This document shows positions 50,037 to 59,073 of a stretch of 64,000 nucleotides of DNA, piece after piece. The stretch comes from Chrysophaeum taylorii (lineage: Eukaryota > Sar > Pelagophyceae > Pelagomonadales > Pelagomonadaceae). Below the pieces are notes generated by a model. That model worked only from the letters and a program-made list of their open reading frames with translations, made no database searches and was not told the DNA's origin. Numbering within the stretch: the stretch's first letter is position 1; every line of letters begins with the position of its first letter. The DNA lies in the NCBI GenBank assembly GCA_029834535.1, contig JAQMWT010000466.1, positions 1-64,000 of the forward strand, in the 5' to 3' direction. A program made the position numbers and the translations under genes.

Positions 50037-50651
50037 CGCGCCGCAACGACGGGTCCTACAACGCGTGGGCTTTTCCCTTCTTTTGCGTGAGGGGACGAAA
50101 GGATGCCGACTTCACTATGGGGACTAGTTCTATCGCGACGATCTTGCGGCGTGGCGGCACATACTGCTTGAGTACAAATGAACATAGCTCAGCGATCCGT
50201 TGAGTATGTCTTAGTACAAACTGAGACATAGTTAACGGCTCGTACGAACTTTCTTATCCGACCCTGTAGACATAGTGCCTAACAAATGTTGGCATTTTGG
50301 CCTTCGATCGTCTACGAGGCTTTCACGCACTATGCGCACGCGCAATGTGCCGCGTTACACGACTGCGCCAGACCTGGAAGCACCATACCAAAACTTCGAC
50401 CCTCCTTCAGTGAGCTGGCCTGGAGACTGTCGATGACTACATCTCGGGGCGGAAACTCTGCTGGGCAGGCCACGTTGCCCGCATGAACTGGAACTGTCCA
50501 AGTTAACAACCCTTCAATAACGGAATTATCTATCTATCAGACCCCTGGTGCTTCTGTGCGAGTGGTGAGGGTGCAAATAAACCTTACCCTTGATATGAAA
50601 AAGTAAGGGAGTTAAAAAACCCTTACCTTTAGACGGTTGGCAAGTCAAAAA
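50037..50651. other. Intergenic region with a degraded LINE fragment
   Basis: 50290-50515 is a decayed piece of the second LINE family, readable as the end of the C-terminal region (QLCWAGHVARMN near 50470-50490) and matching 13440-13610. The remainder has no gene. Just before the next gene, CTTACCCT-type motifs occur at 50583 and 50620. Confidence 0.6.
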
Positions 50652-51974
50652 ATGCCCAGGACGCGATCGCAGCGCCGGCAACAGGTCGCCCTCGAGGACC
50701 CAAAGTCCTTCTTCGAGGCGCTCCTCGAAGAAGAAGAAGAAAAAGAAGAAGAAGGAAAGGACCCCGAAGAGACCAAACCGGAGCCGGTCGATCCAGCCGC
50801 CGTGATCGTCGCGGGTATTGATGGTCCAGAGCCCTTGGATGCGGTCACCAGAGAAGAGCCTGAAACGGTTGAGCCCCCCCAAGTCGAGCCGACTATTCGA
50901 CTCGCCGAGGAACAAGCCGCGGCTCCGGCAGAAAGGGTCTTGGAGCCTCGAACGAGGCCGAGGTCTGAGGAGCTCTCGAGGCCGAGGTCGCCGCAGCCCG
51001 ATTTGCCGCCGTCGCCGCCCCTCGCCGAGAAGATCGCGAGGTGGGTCAGCGAGACGCCATCGCGATTCAAGAGCGACAAGCGACTCGAACAGGAAGAAGC
51101 GCGGCCCGCAACGACGGTCCGCAAGCTCACCGTCCCGCCGACGACGGTCCGCAAGCTCACGGTTCCTCGCTCGCCGTCGCTCCTAACGTCTACGAGACAG
51201 CGCGTCCCGCACGTCAAGGCCGTCGTGCTGAGTGCCTTCAAGGCGCTTGCCCTCAACCCCAAGATAATGCGATCGTCCGGGGATTACGGCGTCCCTCGGG
51301 TCATTTCGGCACCGACGACGTCTCCGCGTCCGTTCGCGTTCGCGACCGCCGCGCGAAAGATGATTCGCGTCGACGAGAAGAGGTCGAGAAGCCTCGCCCC
51401 CAAGCCTGCGCGCGACCACCATCACAACAAGCGCTCGAAAAGCGCCGCGCCCCGCGACGACGATCAAAGTAAGTGCGCCGTCGCGCCCTCGAAGACCGCG
51501 CACGACTACCCTCGCGAAAACGCGAAACCGAGCGCGCCGCGACCCGCCTCCATCAAGGCGGACGATAACACCAAGAGACCCTTCAAGGCGCGACCGATCC
51601 CTACCGCACCTGCCTTTGTGCCGGCTCGCAGCTCAAAACAGCTCACAACACCCGTGGCGCCCAACATGCCAGGCCTAGCGCGCCACGCCGCCGCGAAGGC
51701 GAAATTCCTCGAAGACCAACAACAAAACGCCAACCTCAAGCCCCAGCGCCAGCCCCTCGCCACCAAAAACCACCTCAACTCCGACGCCCGCGCCGCAAAG
51801 CGGCGAGAGTTCGACGACGCGATCGCGCACCGCCGTCAAGCCCGCGAGGCAGACAAGCGTGCTGCCCAGGCCGCCGTTGACCAAGCGCAGCGGGCCGAAC
51901 TCAAGCGTAACCGTCGCACATCCATCGCCCAAGGCGGCTCCTGCTTCGTCGCCCGACCCATCAAACACCGCTAA
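50652..51974 (+). CDS. TPX2-like microtubule-associated protein
   Basis: 440 residues from the ATG at 50652. The N-terminal half is acidic then Pro/Arg-rich with a duplicated TTVRKLTVP unit (~residues 150-166). The C-terminal half carries TPX2-type signatures: PFAFATAARK (~230), PFKARPIP (~325), LTTPVAPNMPGLARHA (~345-360) and a basic Ala/Arg helix (KRREFDDAIAHRRQAREADKRA). TPX2 and its relatives promote microtubule nucleation and bind Aurora kinase and importin. The Aurora-binding N-terminus is not recognisable, so this may be a TPX2 C-terminal-domain protein acting on flagellar or spindle microtubules. High Arg/Pro content makes frames on other strands long; those are shadows. Confidence 0.7.
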   Translation: MPRTRSQRRQQVALEDPKSFFEALLEEEEEKEEEGKDPEETKPEPVDPAAVIVAGIDGPEPLDAVTREEPETVEPPQVEPTIRLAEEQAAAPAERVLEPRTRPRSEELSRPRSPQPDLPPSPPLAEKIARWVSETPSRFKSDKRLEQEEARPATTVRKLTVPPTTVRKLTVPRSPSLLTSTRQRVPHVKAVVLSAFKALALNPKIMRSSGDYGVPRVISAPTTSPRPFAFATAARKMIRVDEKRSRSLAPKPARDHHHNKRSKSAAPRDDDQSKCAVAPSKTAHDYPRENAKPSAPRPASIKADDNTKRPFKARPIPTAPAFVPARSSKQLTTPVAPNMPGLARHAAAKAKFLEDQQQNANLKPQRQPLATKNHLNSDARAAKRREFDDAIAHRRQAREADKRAAQAAVDQAQRAELKRNRRTSIAQGGSCFVARPIKHR

Positions 51975-52235
51975 CGCCATTCCGCGACCTCGTCATTCGC
52001 GATTCCGCCTTCCAGGATGGAATTCGGCGGTCATCCCCCCTCATATTTTCTCCAATTCACAACCGCCGACGAGGGTTTGTTTTTAAATGTCGACGACGGT
52101 GTGGTTGGTGGTGGCTAGAGGGTTTTGGTGTATCGAGGGTTTTTAATTAATTTTTCTGTCGACTGCTCCTCGTTTACCCCTTACCCTAATAATAAATACT
52201 CTTGGGGAAAAAAAATCGAGTCAGTCGACTTGTTG

Positions 52236-52474
52236 ATGCTGCGTGCCAAGGCGGACGAGGTCGAGCAACAGCTCCGGCCCGAGGGCCACGAGGAGGACGA
52301 GAGCCTCGAGACCTTCAGGATCCATCCTGTGGTCATCGCGGTTGGTGGTGTCTCAACGGTTTCTCCCGACGCACGGCGCAGGTTACGGCGTGTTTCTTCG
52401 TCGCCGCCGTTGCTGTTCGCTGCTGGGGTTGCATTGCAACGACCTCGATTGCGCTCGTCGCGTCTTGCGTGTGA
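52236..52474 (+). CDS. Small single-pass membrane protein, two exons
   Basis: Exons 52236-52340 and 52382-52474 with a 41-nt GT-AG intron (52341-52381, acceptor GCGCAG) give 65 residues. The first 30 are acidic (ADEVEQQLRPEGHEEDESLE); residues ~34-65 are hydrophobic (VVIAVTACFFVAAVAVRCW...) with several Cys, so it is probably tail-anchored. Without the intron the hydrophobic segment is out of frame, which supports the splice. CTTACCCTAAT lies ~45 bp upstream, as for other genes here. No family is recognised; small size keeps confidence moderate. Confidence 0.5.
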
Positions 52475-52696
52475 AGTCGCAACCTGTGTTATGCCCCCTG
52501 GAGTTGACGCGAGAGGGAACGCACCAGCGTGACGAGACCTTCCAGAATAAATAAGTGGCGGAGCCACCATCCACCCTCTCATAGTAGTATTCACACCAGG
52601 CTCCCCACTGGCAGCAAAGACAGGAGCCACCTCGGCCTTTACGCCCGCCCATAGTCCCCACCAAAGGTAGATAAAAACTCCAGCTAGCTCGCTCGA

Positions 52697-52740
52697 AGTA
52701 AGCCCGACCTAGGTCCTAAGTAAGCCCGACCTAGGTCCTA
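52697..52740. repeat. 22-bp direct repeat across the Tim10 stop codon
   Basis: AGTAAGCCCGACCTAGGTCC-type unit twice in tandem, each containing the palindrome GACCTAGGTC. The stop codon of the Tim10 gene (52738-52740) lies in the edge of the second copy. Confidence 0.8.
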
Positions 52741-53125
52741 GGAGAGCTTGGCGGCTATTTGTTGTTGCGCCGCCTGCTGCGCCTTCATTTGTTCTTCGAC
52801 CTTCTTGAGGACGTCGCCCACCTGCGAGATACCGTCGGAGGCGCAAAAGACCCAGCGTACGTACCTTTGAGTGGGCCTCGAGGTACTTTGACACGCAGCG
52901 GTCGACGCAACTCATTTCGCCGATGTTTAGGTCAGTTTGGTCGTGTTTGGCGACGCACTTTCGATGGCACGTCGCCGACATCCTAAAAAAAAATCGATCG
53001 TCGCGCTGCCAAACGCGAACGCACTTGTTGAAGAGGTCGGTCATCATTTCCATTTCGATCTTTGCCGCCTCGAGCTGCGATGGCCCGCTTGGTTGCGGCG
53101 CGCTTCCGCCGAACCACGACGCCAT
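52738..53125 (-). CDS. TIM10: Mitochondrial small Tim chaperone Tim10, three exons
   Basis: Exons 53125-53025, 52982-52865 and 52821-52738 give exactly 100 residues. Introns are 42 nt (52983-53024, ending in nine T then AG) and 43 nt (52822-52864, GTACGT...GCAG). The spliced core [17 protein letters not shown], then [17 protein letters not shown], has the twin CX3C motifs of small Tims; MTDLFNKM and the CVDRC...YLE spacing fit Tim10 best. Tim10 works with Tim9 as an intermembrane-space chaperone delivering carrier precursors to TIM22. The 42-nt intron is a multiple of three without a stop, so the unspliced frame is open and would misplace 14 residues; a gene caller could easily miss it. The last 25 residues are Gln/Ala-rich. 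Confidence 0.9.
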
Positions 53126-53189
53126 CGCGAAGCCACTTGGTGGTTACGCTTACCCTAAAATCTGTTATTTATTACCCTAGACTAACAAC

Positions 53190-53577
53190 CGTATGGAGCG
53201 TATGGAGGACACACGGTGCCTAATAACAACACGCTTGCTCCCTGCGGCGGCCCCGGCCGTCTCGGGGTGAGACGGTGCCTGCGCGCCTCCCGGGTTGGCC
53301 GGTTAGCATCACCCGGAAAAAAAGTGTGCGCTGGGAATCATGGGGTTCGCTCGGTTGGGTGGAACGCGACGGTCAGGTCGATTTTGTTCGTGGACCAACA
53401 CCTCCGCGGCCTGCAACGCTTTTGCACGACCTCGCACAAGACCGCGCGCAGTAGTGGCGTTCCGCTATCAACAATTCCTCGTCCCTCGCCTCTGCCCCAA
53501 GTGCGTGATTTTCCTCTGTGATACCGGCTCCTGCCTGGCTCCCATGCATACTCGGAAGAGGTCTGAAGTTAGTTAAG
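53190..53577 (+). mobile_element. Internally deleted LINE derivative (5' end joined to 3' end)
   Basis: 53190-53427 matches the 5' region of the LINE at 30851 (CTTGCTCCCTGCGGCGGCCC, GGGGTTCGCTCGGTTGG, TCGTGGACCAA) and 53428-53577 matches its 3' end from the GCACGACCTCGCACAAGACC segment to GAAGTTAGTTA. About 3.1 kb of coding sequence is missing at one junction. No clear target duplication is seen. Such two-ended deletion products can be moved in trans by the full element. Confidence 0.85.
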
Positions 53578-53585
53578 CTAGTCCC

Positions 53586-53587
<2 letters not shown>

Positions 53588-53630
<43 letters not shown>
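53588..53630. repeat. GA dinucleotide microsatellite
   Basis: About 21 GA units between the deleted LINE copy and the 3' end of the DnaJ gene. Confidence 0.95.
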
Positions 53631-53633
<3 letters not shown>

Positions 53634-53649
53634 CGGCGGCGCCATCGCC

Positions 53650-54618
53650 TCAAGAAGTGGCGAGAGCCTTCCGGAGCGCGGCGTGGTGCTCGGAAGGAAT
53701 CGGATTCGCGGGGAATTGGAGGTCGAAGGAGATGATGAGGTCGCCCTTGTCGTCGGGGGTCTTGGACTTGGGGAAGCCTTCGCCCGGAACGACCTTGGTT
53801 GTCTGGGGGTTGACGGGGACCGGGAAGTTGACTCTCAAGAGGCGGGGGGGTTGGTCGAGGGTCTTGATGTCGAGCTTGAAGGGCGCGGTGAGCGCATCGG
53901 CCAGCGAGATGGAGGCGCGGTAGTGGAGGTCGGAGCCCTCGCGGACGTAGGCGTGATGAGGCTTCTCGCGAATGACGACGACGACGTCCTGGGCGACTCC
54001 GTCTTCGACCTCGTCTCCCTCTCCGGCAAAAGTTAGCTTGGTGCCCGGCTTGAAGCCACGCTTGATGGGCACCTCCAAGACCTTTTCGCCGTCTCGGCGG
54101 AGGGTCCTCGACTTTCTCGTAATCTTGAGCCGCTTGGTGCCGCCCCGATAAAGGTCTTCGAGGGTGCACTTGAGGTCCACCACAACCACCGGCTTGCGCT
54201 TTCCGAGTCTCTGGCCCTCCATTCGACCGAAGAGGTCTTGGATGTTTCCAAAGGGCGTTCCTTCTCCGAACGAACGTTGTCTTTCGAATCCGTTGTGGAA
54301 GAATCGAGCAAATATTTCGCTAGGATCTCCGCGGAACTCGTAGTGCATGCCCCCGCTCTGCGCCTCGGGCTGCGGCCCCGCCTTGAGACCTTCCTCGCCG
54401 TACGCGTCGTACACCGACCGCTTCTGACTGTCTGACAAAACGTCGTACGCCTCGGCGGCCTGCTTGAACTTTTCCTCGGCATCCTTCTTCTCCGACTCGC
54501 TCTTCGACGCCTGCTTGTCGGGGTGGTATCTCAGAGCCATCTTCCGGTAAGCGCGCTTGATCTCTTCCTCGTCGGCATTGCGCGCGACCCCGAGAATACC
54601 ATAGTAGTCCACGCCCAT
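53650..54618 (-). CDS. DnaJ type II co-chaperone (DNAJB-like)
   Basis: 322 residues. J domain 1-75 with HPD at 32-34 (RYHPDK), a short Gly/Phe-poor linker (~75-140; FFHNGF), and the two beta-sandwich substrate domains from ~145 to 318 ([43 protein letters not shown]). There is no CxxCxGxG zinc finger, so it is class B like Sis1/DNAJB1/DNAJB13. It delivers clients to Hsp70 and stimulates its ATPase in the cytosol or, for DNAJB13-like members, in the axoneme. Lys-Arg-Gly-Phe-Lys-Pro-Gly-Thr is the usual conserved turn. An AAGAAG-rich leader precedes the start. Confidence 0.93.
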   Translation of the reverse strand: MGVDYYGILGVARNADEEEIKRAYRKMALRYHPDKQASKSESEKKDAEEKFKQAAEAYDVLSDSQKRSVYDAYGEEGLKAGPQPEAQSGGMHYEFRGDPSEIFARFFHNGFERQRSFGEGTPFGNIQDLFGRMEGQRLGKRKPVVVVDLKCTLEDLYRGGTKRLKITRKSRTLRRDGEKVLEVPIKRGFKPGTKLTFAGEGDEVEDGVAQDVVVVIREKPHHAYVREGSDLHYRASISLADALTAPFKLDIKTLDQPPRLLRVNFPVPVNPQTTKVVPGEGFPKSKTPDDKGDLIISFDLQFPANPIPSEHHAALRKALATS

Positions 54619-54951
54619 TCTTCTTCTTTATGTTCTTCTTCTTCTTCTTGGGAGTTGAGAAATCCTTGGATCTAATGTGTGACGCTAACCCTCTCAATTA
54701 CTTTACTTTACTTTACTTTGCTTGGCGGGAGTAAAGTACATTATTCTGGTAAATAAAGGCTTGTGGCTCGACACCGAAATATATTACAAGCAACATCATC
54801 GAGTGAGTCGGCTCCTCCTCCTATCTCCCCAAGACAGAACGAACCCAGGGACATTATGGATGGATCGATCGATCGATCGATCGATCGATCGATTAGAGCG
54901 CACTCCTTCCTTTCTTCAACTCCTTCCTTTCTTCAACTCCTAAACCTTTCT
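54619..54951. other. Intergenic region with microsatellites
   Basis: TTTAC array near 54700-54720 and a GATC array at 54857-54895. It probably holds the DnaJ promoter and the 3' untranslated region of the Aquarius gene. No gene is seen. Confidence 0.6.
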
Positions 54952-57900
54952 TCAAGCAGGAGGAGCAGGCGGCGGCGGCAAGTGGGGGCCAAATTCATCG
55001 ACATCCTCCGGGGATGATGACTCCTCGGGCTTGCGGTGGGGGCCATTTTCTTCGACATCCTCGGGGGATGATGAACTCTTGAGGAGGTGGGGGCCAAATA
55101 CGAGCTCCGCCTCCTCCGGCTCCGATGATGATGGTGGTGGTGGTGGTGGTGGTGGTGGTGCGATTCGTGGGTGGCGGCGGGCTTTGAGGTGGTAGACGAG
55201 GAGACTCATCTCGGCGCAGTCTCGTATGGCGTGGGCGGAAGGGGGGGGATCGAGGAGGTTTCGAGCATAGAAGGGTGCGGAATAGTTGGGATCGCCAATC
55301 GCGAGGGTAAGCGCCGTGGGTCGGGCGAAAAAGAGGTCAAAAGTTGGCTTGAGTTCGGGGGGGGCGGTTTCGAAAAGGGCTCGGCATCCAAAGACGTAGA
55401 GGCCGAGCTTGGATCTCGAGACTGCGACGACGAGACGGCGGACGTCGCGGAGGTATCCGAGGCGGCGCGTGCGGACTAAAGAAACGAGGACGTAGTCGTT
55501 TTGGTGACCCTGGTACTTGTCGACGGTCGCGAGGGCCGCGGGGAGGCCAAATAAGGGGTCGAATTCGCAGCGTCGGCGGAGGACGTCTCTAATGAGATGT
55601 TTTTGGCCGTTGTAGGCGGCGAGGATCGATATGGTGTGGGCCGGATAGCCGAGGAGGCGCATGTACATAAAGGTCGCGACGACGTACTCGGCTTCGGCGA
55701 GATTCTGATAGAAGTGCGGCGTCGGCGAAGTCTCCGAGCGGTCTCGGACGTCGACGAATTGGTATTCAAAAACGAAGCCAGGGTTCGCGTAGGGGTTGGC
55801 GGCGGCGCCGCCCTCGGGGAGGTCGCGGAGATAGGGGTATCGCCAGCGGTACAAGTCGGCAATCGAGGGTCTCGCGCGGCCTTGGGCGTCGAGGTGGAGA
55901 ATCGGGAAGCCGAGGCGCGCGAGGCGCGCGAACATGCTTTGGTCGAGGCGCGCGTAAGCCGCGAGAGCCCGGTGTTTGACGACGGGCGGGAGTTGTCGGT
56001 CGTCCCCGATCAGGACGATCCTCTTGAGGCGGGAGGTCTCGGTCTGGAGGACCAAGGGGATAAACGTCTCGATTTCGAGGATCTGCGCGGCTTCCTCGAC
56101 GACCAAGGTGTCGTACCTTAGGCCCAAGGCAACGAGGTCGCGTCGCGCGAGGGCGGCGTGGGTGCAGGTGAGGGCGATGACCCGCGCTTGTTTCGTAAGG
56201 AGGTAGTCGCTTCGTTGCTTGCGGGACCGCAGGAGCTCGAAGGCCTCGTATCTCGCGACTTCGTCGAACAACCGTCTCGCGTAAGCGAGACAACTTTTCG
56301 CGACAATTTTCGGGTCGTCGTTATCGAAGAGGGTGTCGTCGCCGAAATATTTGGCAAAAAAACCAAATGCCTCGCGGACCGCCGCCGCCGTTCCCTCGGC
56401 AACGGCTAGGCGCGGCGTCAAGACCGCGACGTCGAAGTAGCGCGCGGTCTCGCACGCGTCGCCGGCGGCGGCGTAATCGGGATTCCCTCCCCCGAGGGCA
56501 TGGGCGAGGCGTTGGACTTCGTCGAGGAGAAGCTGGCGCCTTTCGAGGACGGCCTCGACGCGGCCGAGCCTCGTGTAGGATGTAGCTTCGTCGACGTCGA
56601 GGTCGAGCGCTCCGGCCCCGAGACGCACGAGCAGGCGCGAGTCGACGTCGCGTTCGACGATCTTGGCGAAGAGGTCGTTGAGGGCGGCGTTCGAGTGCGC
56701 GACCACGAGGGTCCGCTCGTTTGGGTAGGCGCGAACGAGGTTCGCGACGATCTGGACGGCGACGTCGGTCTTTCCCGTGCCGGGCGGTCCTCGGATCATC
56801 GCGAGGCCCGGGAGCATCCCGTCGACGATCGCCTCGACTTGAGCCGGCGTAAATCTGACCTTGTTCCGCCGCGGTTCCCCGAACAGCGCCGCCGATGCCC
56901 GCGCGATAGCCGTCGGCATTATTGTTGTTTTTTCATCCTCGTACGCGGTCGCCACGACGACGCTCGCGGTCGACGACGACGACAGGCGAAACAAAGACCC
57001 GGAACCGACGATTTCGACGGCTTCTTTTTTACGAAAAGGAAACGAATCGGCGACGTGGCGGGCGTCGAGGAAGGTGTCTGCCATGTCGAGGGTTCTGTGC
57101 TGGGGTCCGACAACCTGCGAATAGTGGGCCGCCGCCGGGTCGCCGTACCCGAGGAGGACGTCGGAAAGCCACGCCGGGAGCTCGGCGCTCGTTTCGAGCA
57201 GGTCGCCGATCGTCTCGAGGACCGCGGCGAAGTTGTTCTCCTTCGCCTCGCGCCGCACGATCATGTTCAACGCCCCGTAGATCGCCGGGTCGCCGCGGTC
57301 CTCGAGATACTGGGCGGGGTCGAAGGCGAGCGCGAGCTTGCGCCGGCCGGTATCCCCGTCCTTCTCGAGCTTAAGGAGGAAAGCGCCGCGAACGCAAACC
57401 ACGCCGTAGCGCCCGGGAAACCCGCAGTCCTCGTCGTCGTCGTCGTCGTTGTTGCTCGTCGCGCCCGCATCGACGCCGACGAGAAAGAGGACCTCGTTCT
57501 CGCGCAACGCGTCCCATTCCGCGGCAGCGTCGGGCTCGTAGCCCGAGAGGTCGACGTAAACCTCGCATTCGACCCTCGCCGGAGCGACCTTGGCTAGGCG
57601 CGGCTTCTCGACGCGCGTCACCGTCGGAGGCGAGAGGAGGGGTCTCGCGCGACGCGCCCAGCCCCCGAACCGCGTCGCCTCCTCGCTCGCCACGGGCTTG
57701 AGACGCTTGACCGCGTCGACGACGTCGAGGCGCGCCGCGTAGGCCGCCTCGAGCCGGTAGAGCGCGAGATTGCGCGTAAGGTACTCGTCGATCGTCAAGA
57801 ACTGCAAGTTGAGCTTGGGGAAGCCGAAGGGACCAGCAACGGGCGTTTCGGGACTGTTGTTTTGGGGCAGCGCCTCCGCGTCCCACAGCACCGTCTCGGT

Positions 57901-59073
57901 CGGCAGCAGGCTCGTCGGACGCTCGTCGTCCGACGGCCGACGGCAAGCCTCCGAGAGCGTCGCGACCGCGAGAGCTCGGTCGTCCGAATCGTCGCACGGC
58001 ACGCCCACCGCCCGCGAAAGCGCGAGGAGCTGGGAGCCCGAGGCTTCCGATAGGATCCCTTCGAGGACCGCGCGCTCCGAGACGGCGCGGGTCGACCCGC
58101 CGAACGCGAGCGCGTCGGCGAACCGTTCGTGCCGGAACATCGAGAACGCCGCGCGCCGGAGCGAGTCGAAGGCCTCGCGGCGCTGCGCCGCCGCCTCCCG
58201 CCGCGACGGCGCGAGGCCCGTCTGATCGTCGAGGGGGAACCGCACGTAAAACCCGAACGCGTCCAATAACTTAGCAAACAAAGCGTCCTTCGCGGCGAGC
58301 CGAGACAACGCGCACTTCTCCAACACCCGCGCCTCGACGAGGACGGCCCGCGCGAACCGCCGCGTCGGAAGCTGCGCGAGGAGGTCAGCGAAAAGCTCCA
58401 GGCACCGCCGCGCGTAGGGAATAACAACAGTCTCCTCGTCCTCGATATTGATAACCCCCAAAAAGTGCTCGACGAGCGATGGCACGTACGTTCTCTCCGC
58501 GCTCTTCGCCGCCGTATTGCGCGACGCCGCGGCCCACCGACGCGCCAGTTCGGGAAACGCCGCGAGCTCGCGCTCCCGCCGCGCCGGGCTCAGAGAGGCC
58601 CACAACGGCAGCGACACGAGCCGCAGCGCCACCTTACGCACGGTCGCGTGCTCTAAAGACCCGAAGCAAACCGCGAGGAACCCGACGACCGCCTCGCGCT
58701 CTCCGTAGTCGACAAAATCAGACAAAGACGTCACCGCCTCGAACATCTTCGCGAACGCCTTCTTGTCCTCCAACAACACCGCCCACGCCAGCGTCCTGGC
58801 GCGCGCCTTCTCGTTCACCATCAACACGATCGACAGCACGAGCTCCCTTTGCGACGACGACGACGCCGCCTTGATCTTCACCAGCCCGCACCACCGAGGC
58901 CACAACACGGCCTCCAAGTACTGCGCGTACTCGACCTCTTCGACGCGCGCCGCCACGCCCCCCATCGCCGCGTACGTCTCCACGATCAGCCCGTCCACGT
59001 CCTCCACGCCACCGCGCTGCCATCGCTCGATCAACCCCGACACCTCCTCCATCTTATTGCGTGCACTCAACAC
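54952..59073 (-). CDS. AQR: Aquarius/IBP160 intron-binding spliceosomal helicase
   Basis: 1373 residues in one exon, somewhat shorter than the ~1480 usual for Aquarius. The N-terminal half is the ARM-like stalk domain with the family stretches VVIPYARRCLELFADLLAQLPTRRFARAVL and FPKLNLQFLTIDEYLTRNL. Then come ALNMIVRREAKENNF, the P-loop GPPGTGKTDVAVQI (~756-764), VVAHSNAALNDLF, VVEEAAQILEIETFIPL (Walker B region, ~989), RIVLIGDDRQLPPVVK, LDAQGRARPSIADLYRWRY, ILAAYNGQKHLIRDVL and ATVDKYQGHQNDYVLVSLVRT (motifs V and VI). It is an SF1 helicase bound near the intron branch point that couples splicing to downstream events. The last ~100 residues contain a twice-repeated SSSPEDV-EE/DE unit. Its presence agrees with an intron-bearing genome. 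Confidence 0.95.
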   Translation of the reverse strand: MLSARNKMEEVSGLIERWQRGGVEDVDGLIVETYAAMGGVAARVEEVEYAQYLEAVLWPRWCGLVKIKAASSSSQRELVLSIVLMVNEKARARTLAWAVLLEDKKAFAKMFEAVTSLSDFVDYGEREAVVGFLAVCFGSLEHATVRKVALRLVSLPLWASLSPARRERELAAFPELARRWAAASRNTAAKSAERTYVPSLVEHFLGVINIEDEETVVIPYARRCLELFADLLAQLPTRRFARAVLVEARVLEKCALSRLAAKDALFAKLLDAFGFYVRFPLDDQTGLAPSRREAAAQRREAFDSLRRAAFSMFRHERFADALAFGGSTRAVSERAVLEGILSEASGSQLLALSRAVGVPCDDSDDRALAVATLSEACRRPSDDERPTSLLPTETVLWDAEALPQNNSPETPVAGPFGFPKLNLQFLTIDEYLTRNLALYRLEAAYAARLDVVDAVKRLKPVASEEATRFGGWARRARPLLSPPTVTRVEKPRLAKVAPARVECEVYVDLSGYEPDAAAEWDALRENEVLFLVGVDAGATSNNDDDDDEDCGFPGRYGVVCVRGAFLLKLEKDGDTGRRKLALAFDPAQYLEDRGDPAIYGALNMIVRREAKENNFAAVLETIGDLLETSAELPAWLSDVLLGYGDPAAAHYSQVVGPQHRTLDMADTFLDARHVADSFPFRKKEAVEIVGSGSLFRLSSSSTASVVVATAYEDEKTTIMPTAIARASAALFGEPRRNKVRFTPAQVEAIVDGMLPGLAMIRGPPGTGKTDVAVQIVANLVRAYPNERTLVVAHSNAALNDLFAKIVERDVDSRLLVRLGAGALDLDVDEATSYTRLGRVEAVLERRQLLLDEVQRLAHALGGGNPDYAAAGDACETARYFDVAVLTPRLAVAEGTAAAVREAFGFFAKYFGDDTLFDNDDPKIVAKSCLAYARRLFDEVARYEAFELLRSRKQRSDYLLTKQARVIALTCTHAALARRDLVALGLRYDTLVVEEAAQILEIETFIPLVLQTETSRLKRIVLIGDDRQLPPVVKHRALAAYARLDQSMFARLARLGFPILHLDAQGRARPSIADLYRWRYPYLRDLPEGGAAANPYANPGFVFEYQFVDVRDRSETSPTPHFYQNLAEAEYVVATFMYMRLLGYPAHTISILAAYNGQKHLIRDVLRRRCEFDPLFGLPAALATVDKYQGHQNDYVLVSLVRTRRLGYLRDVRRLVVAVSRSKLGLYVFGCRALFETAPPELKPTFDLFFARPTALTLAIGDPNYSAPFYARNLLDPPPSAHAIRDCAEMSLLVYHLKARRHPRIAPPPPPPPPPSSSEPEEAELVFGPHLLKSSSSPEDVEENGPHRKPEESSSPEDVDEFGPHLPPPPAPPA

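Noticed and set aside
52383-52664. Minus-strand ORF between the small membrane protein and Tim10
   Set aside because: Antisense to the second exon at 52382 and of poor composition.
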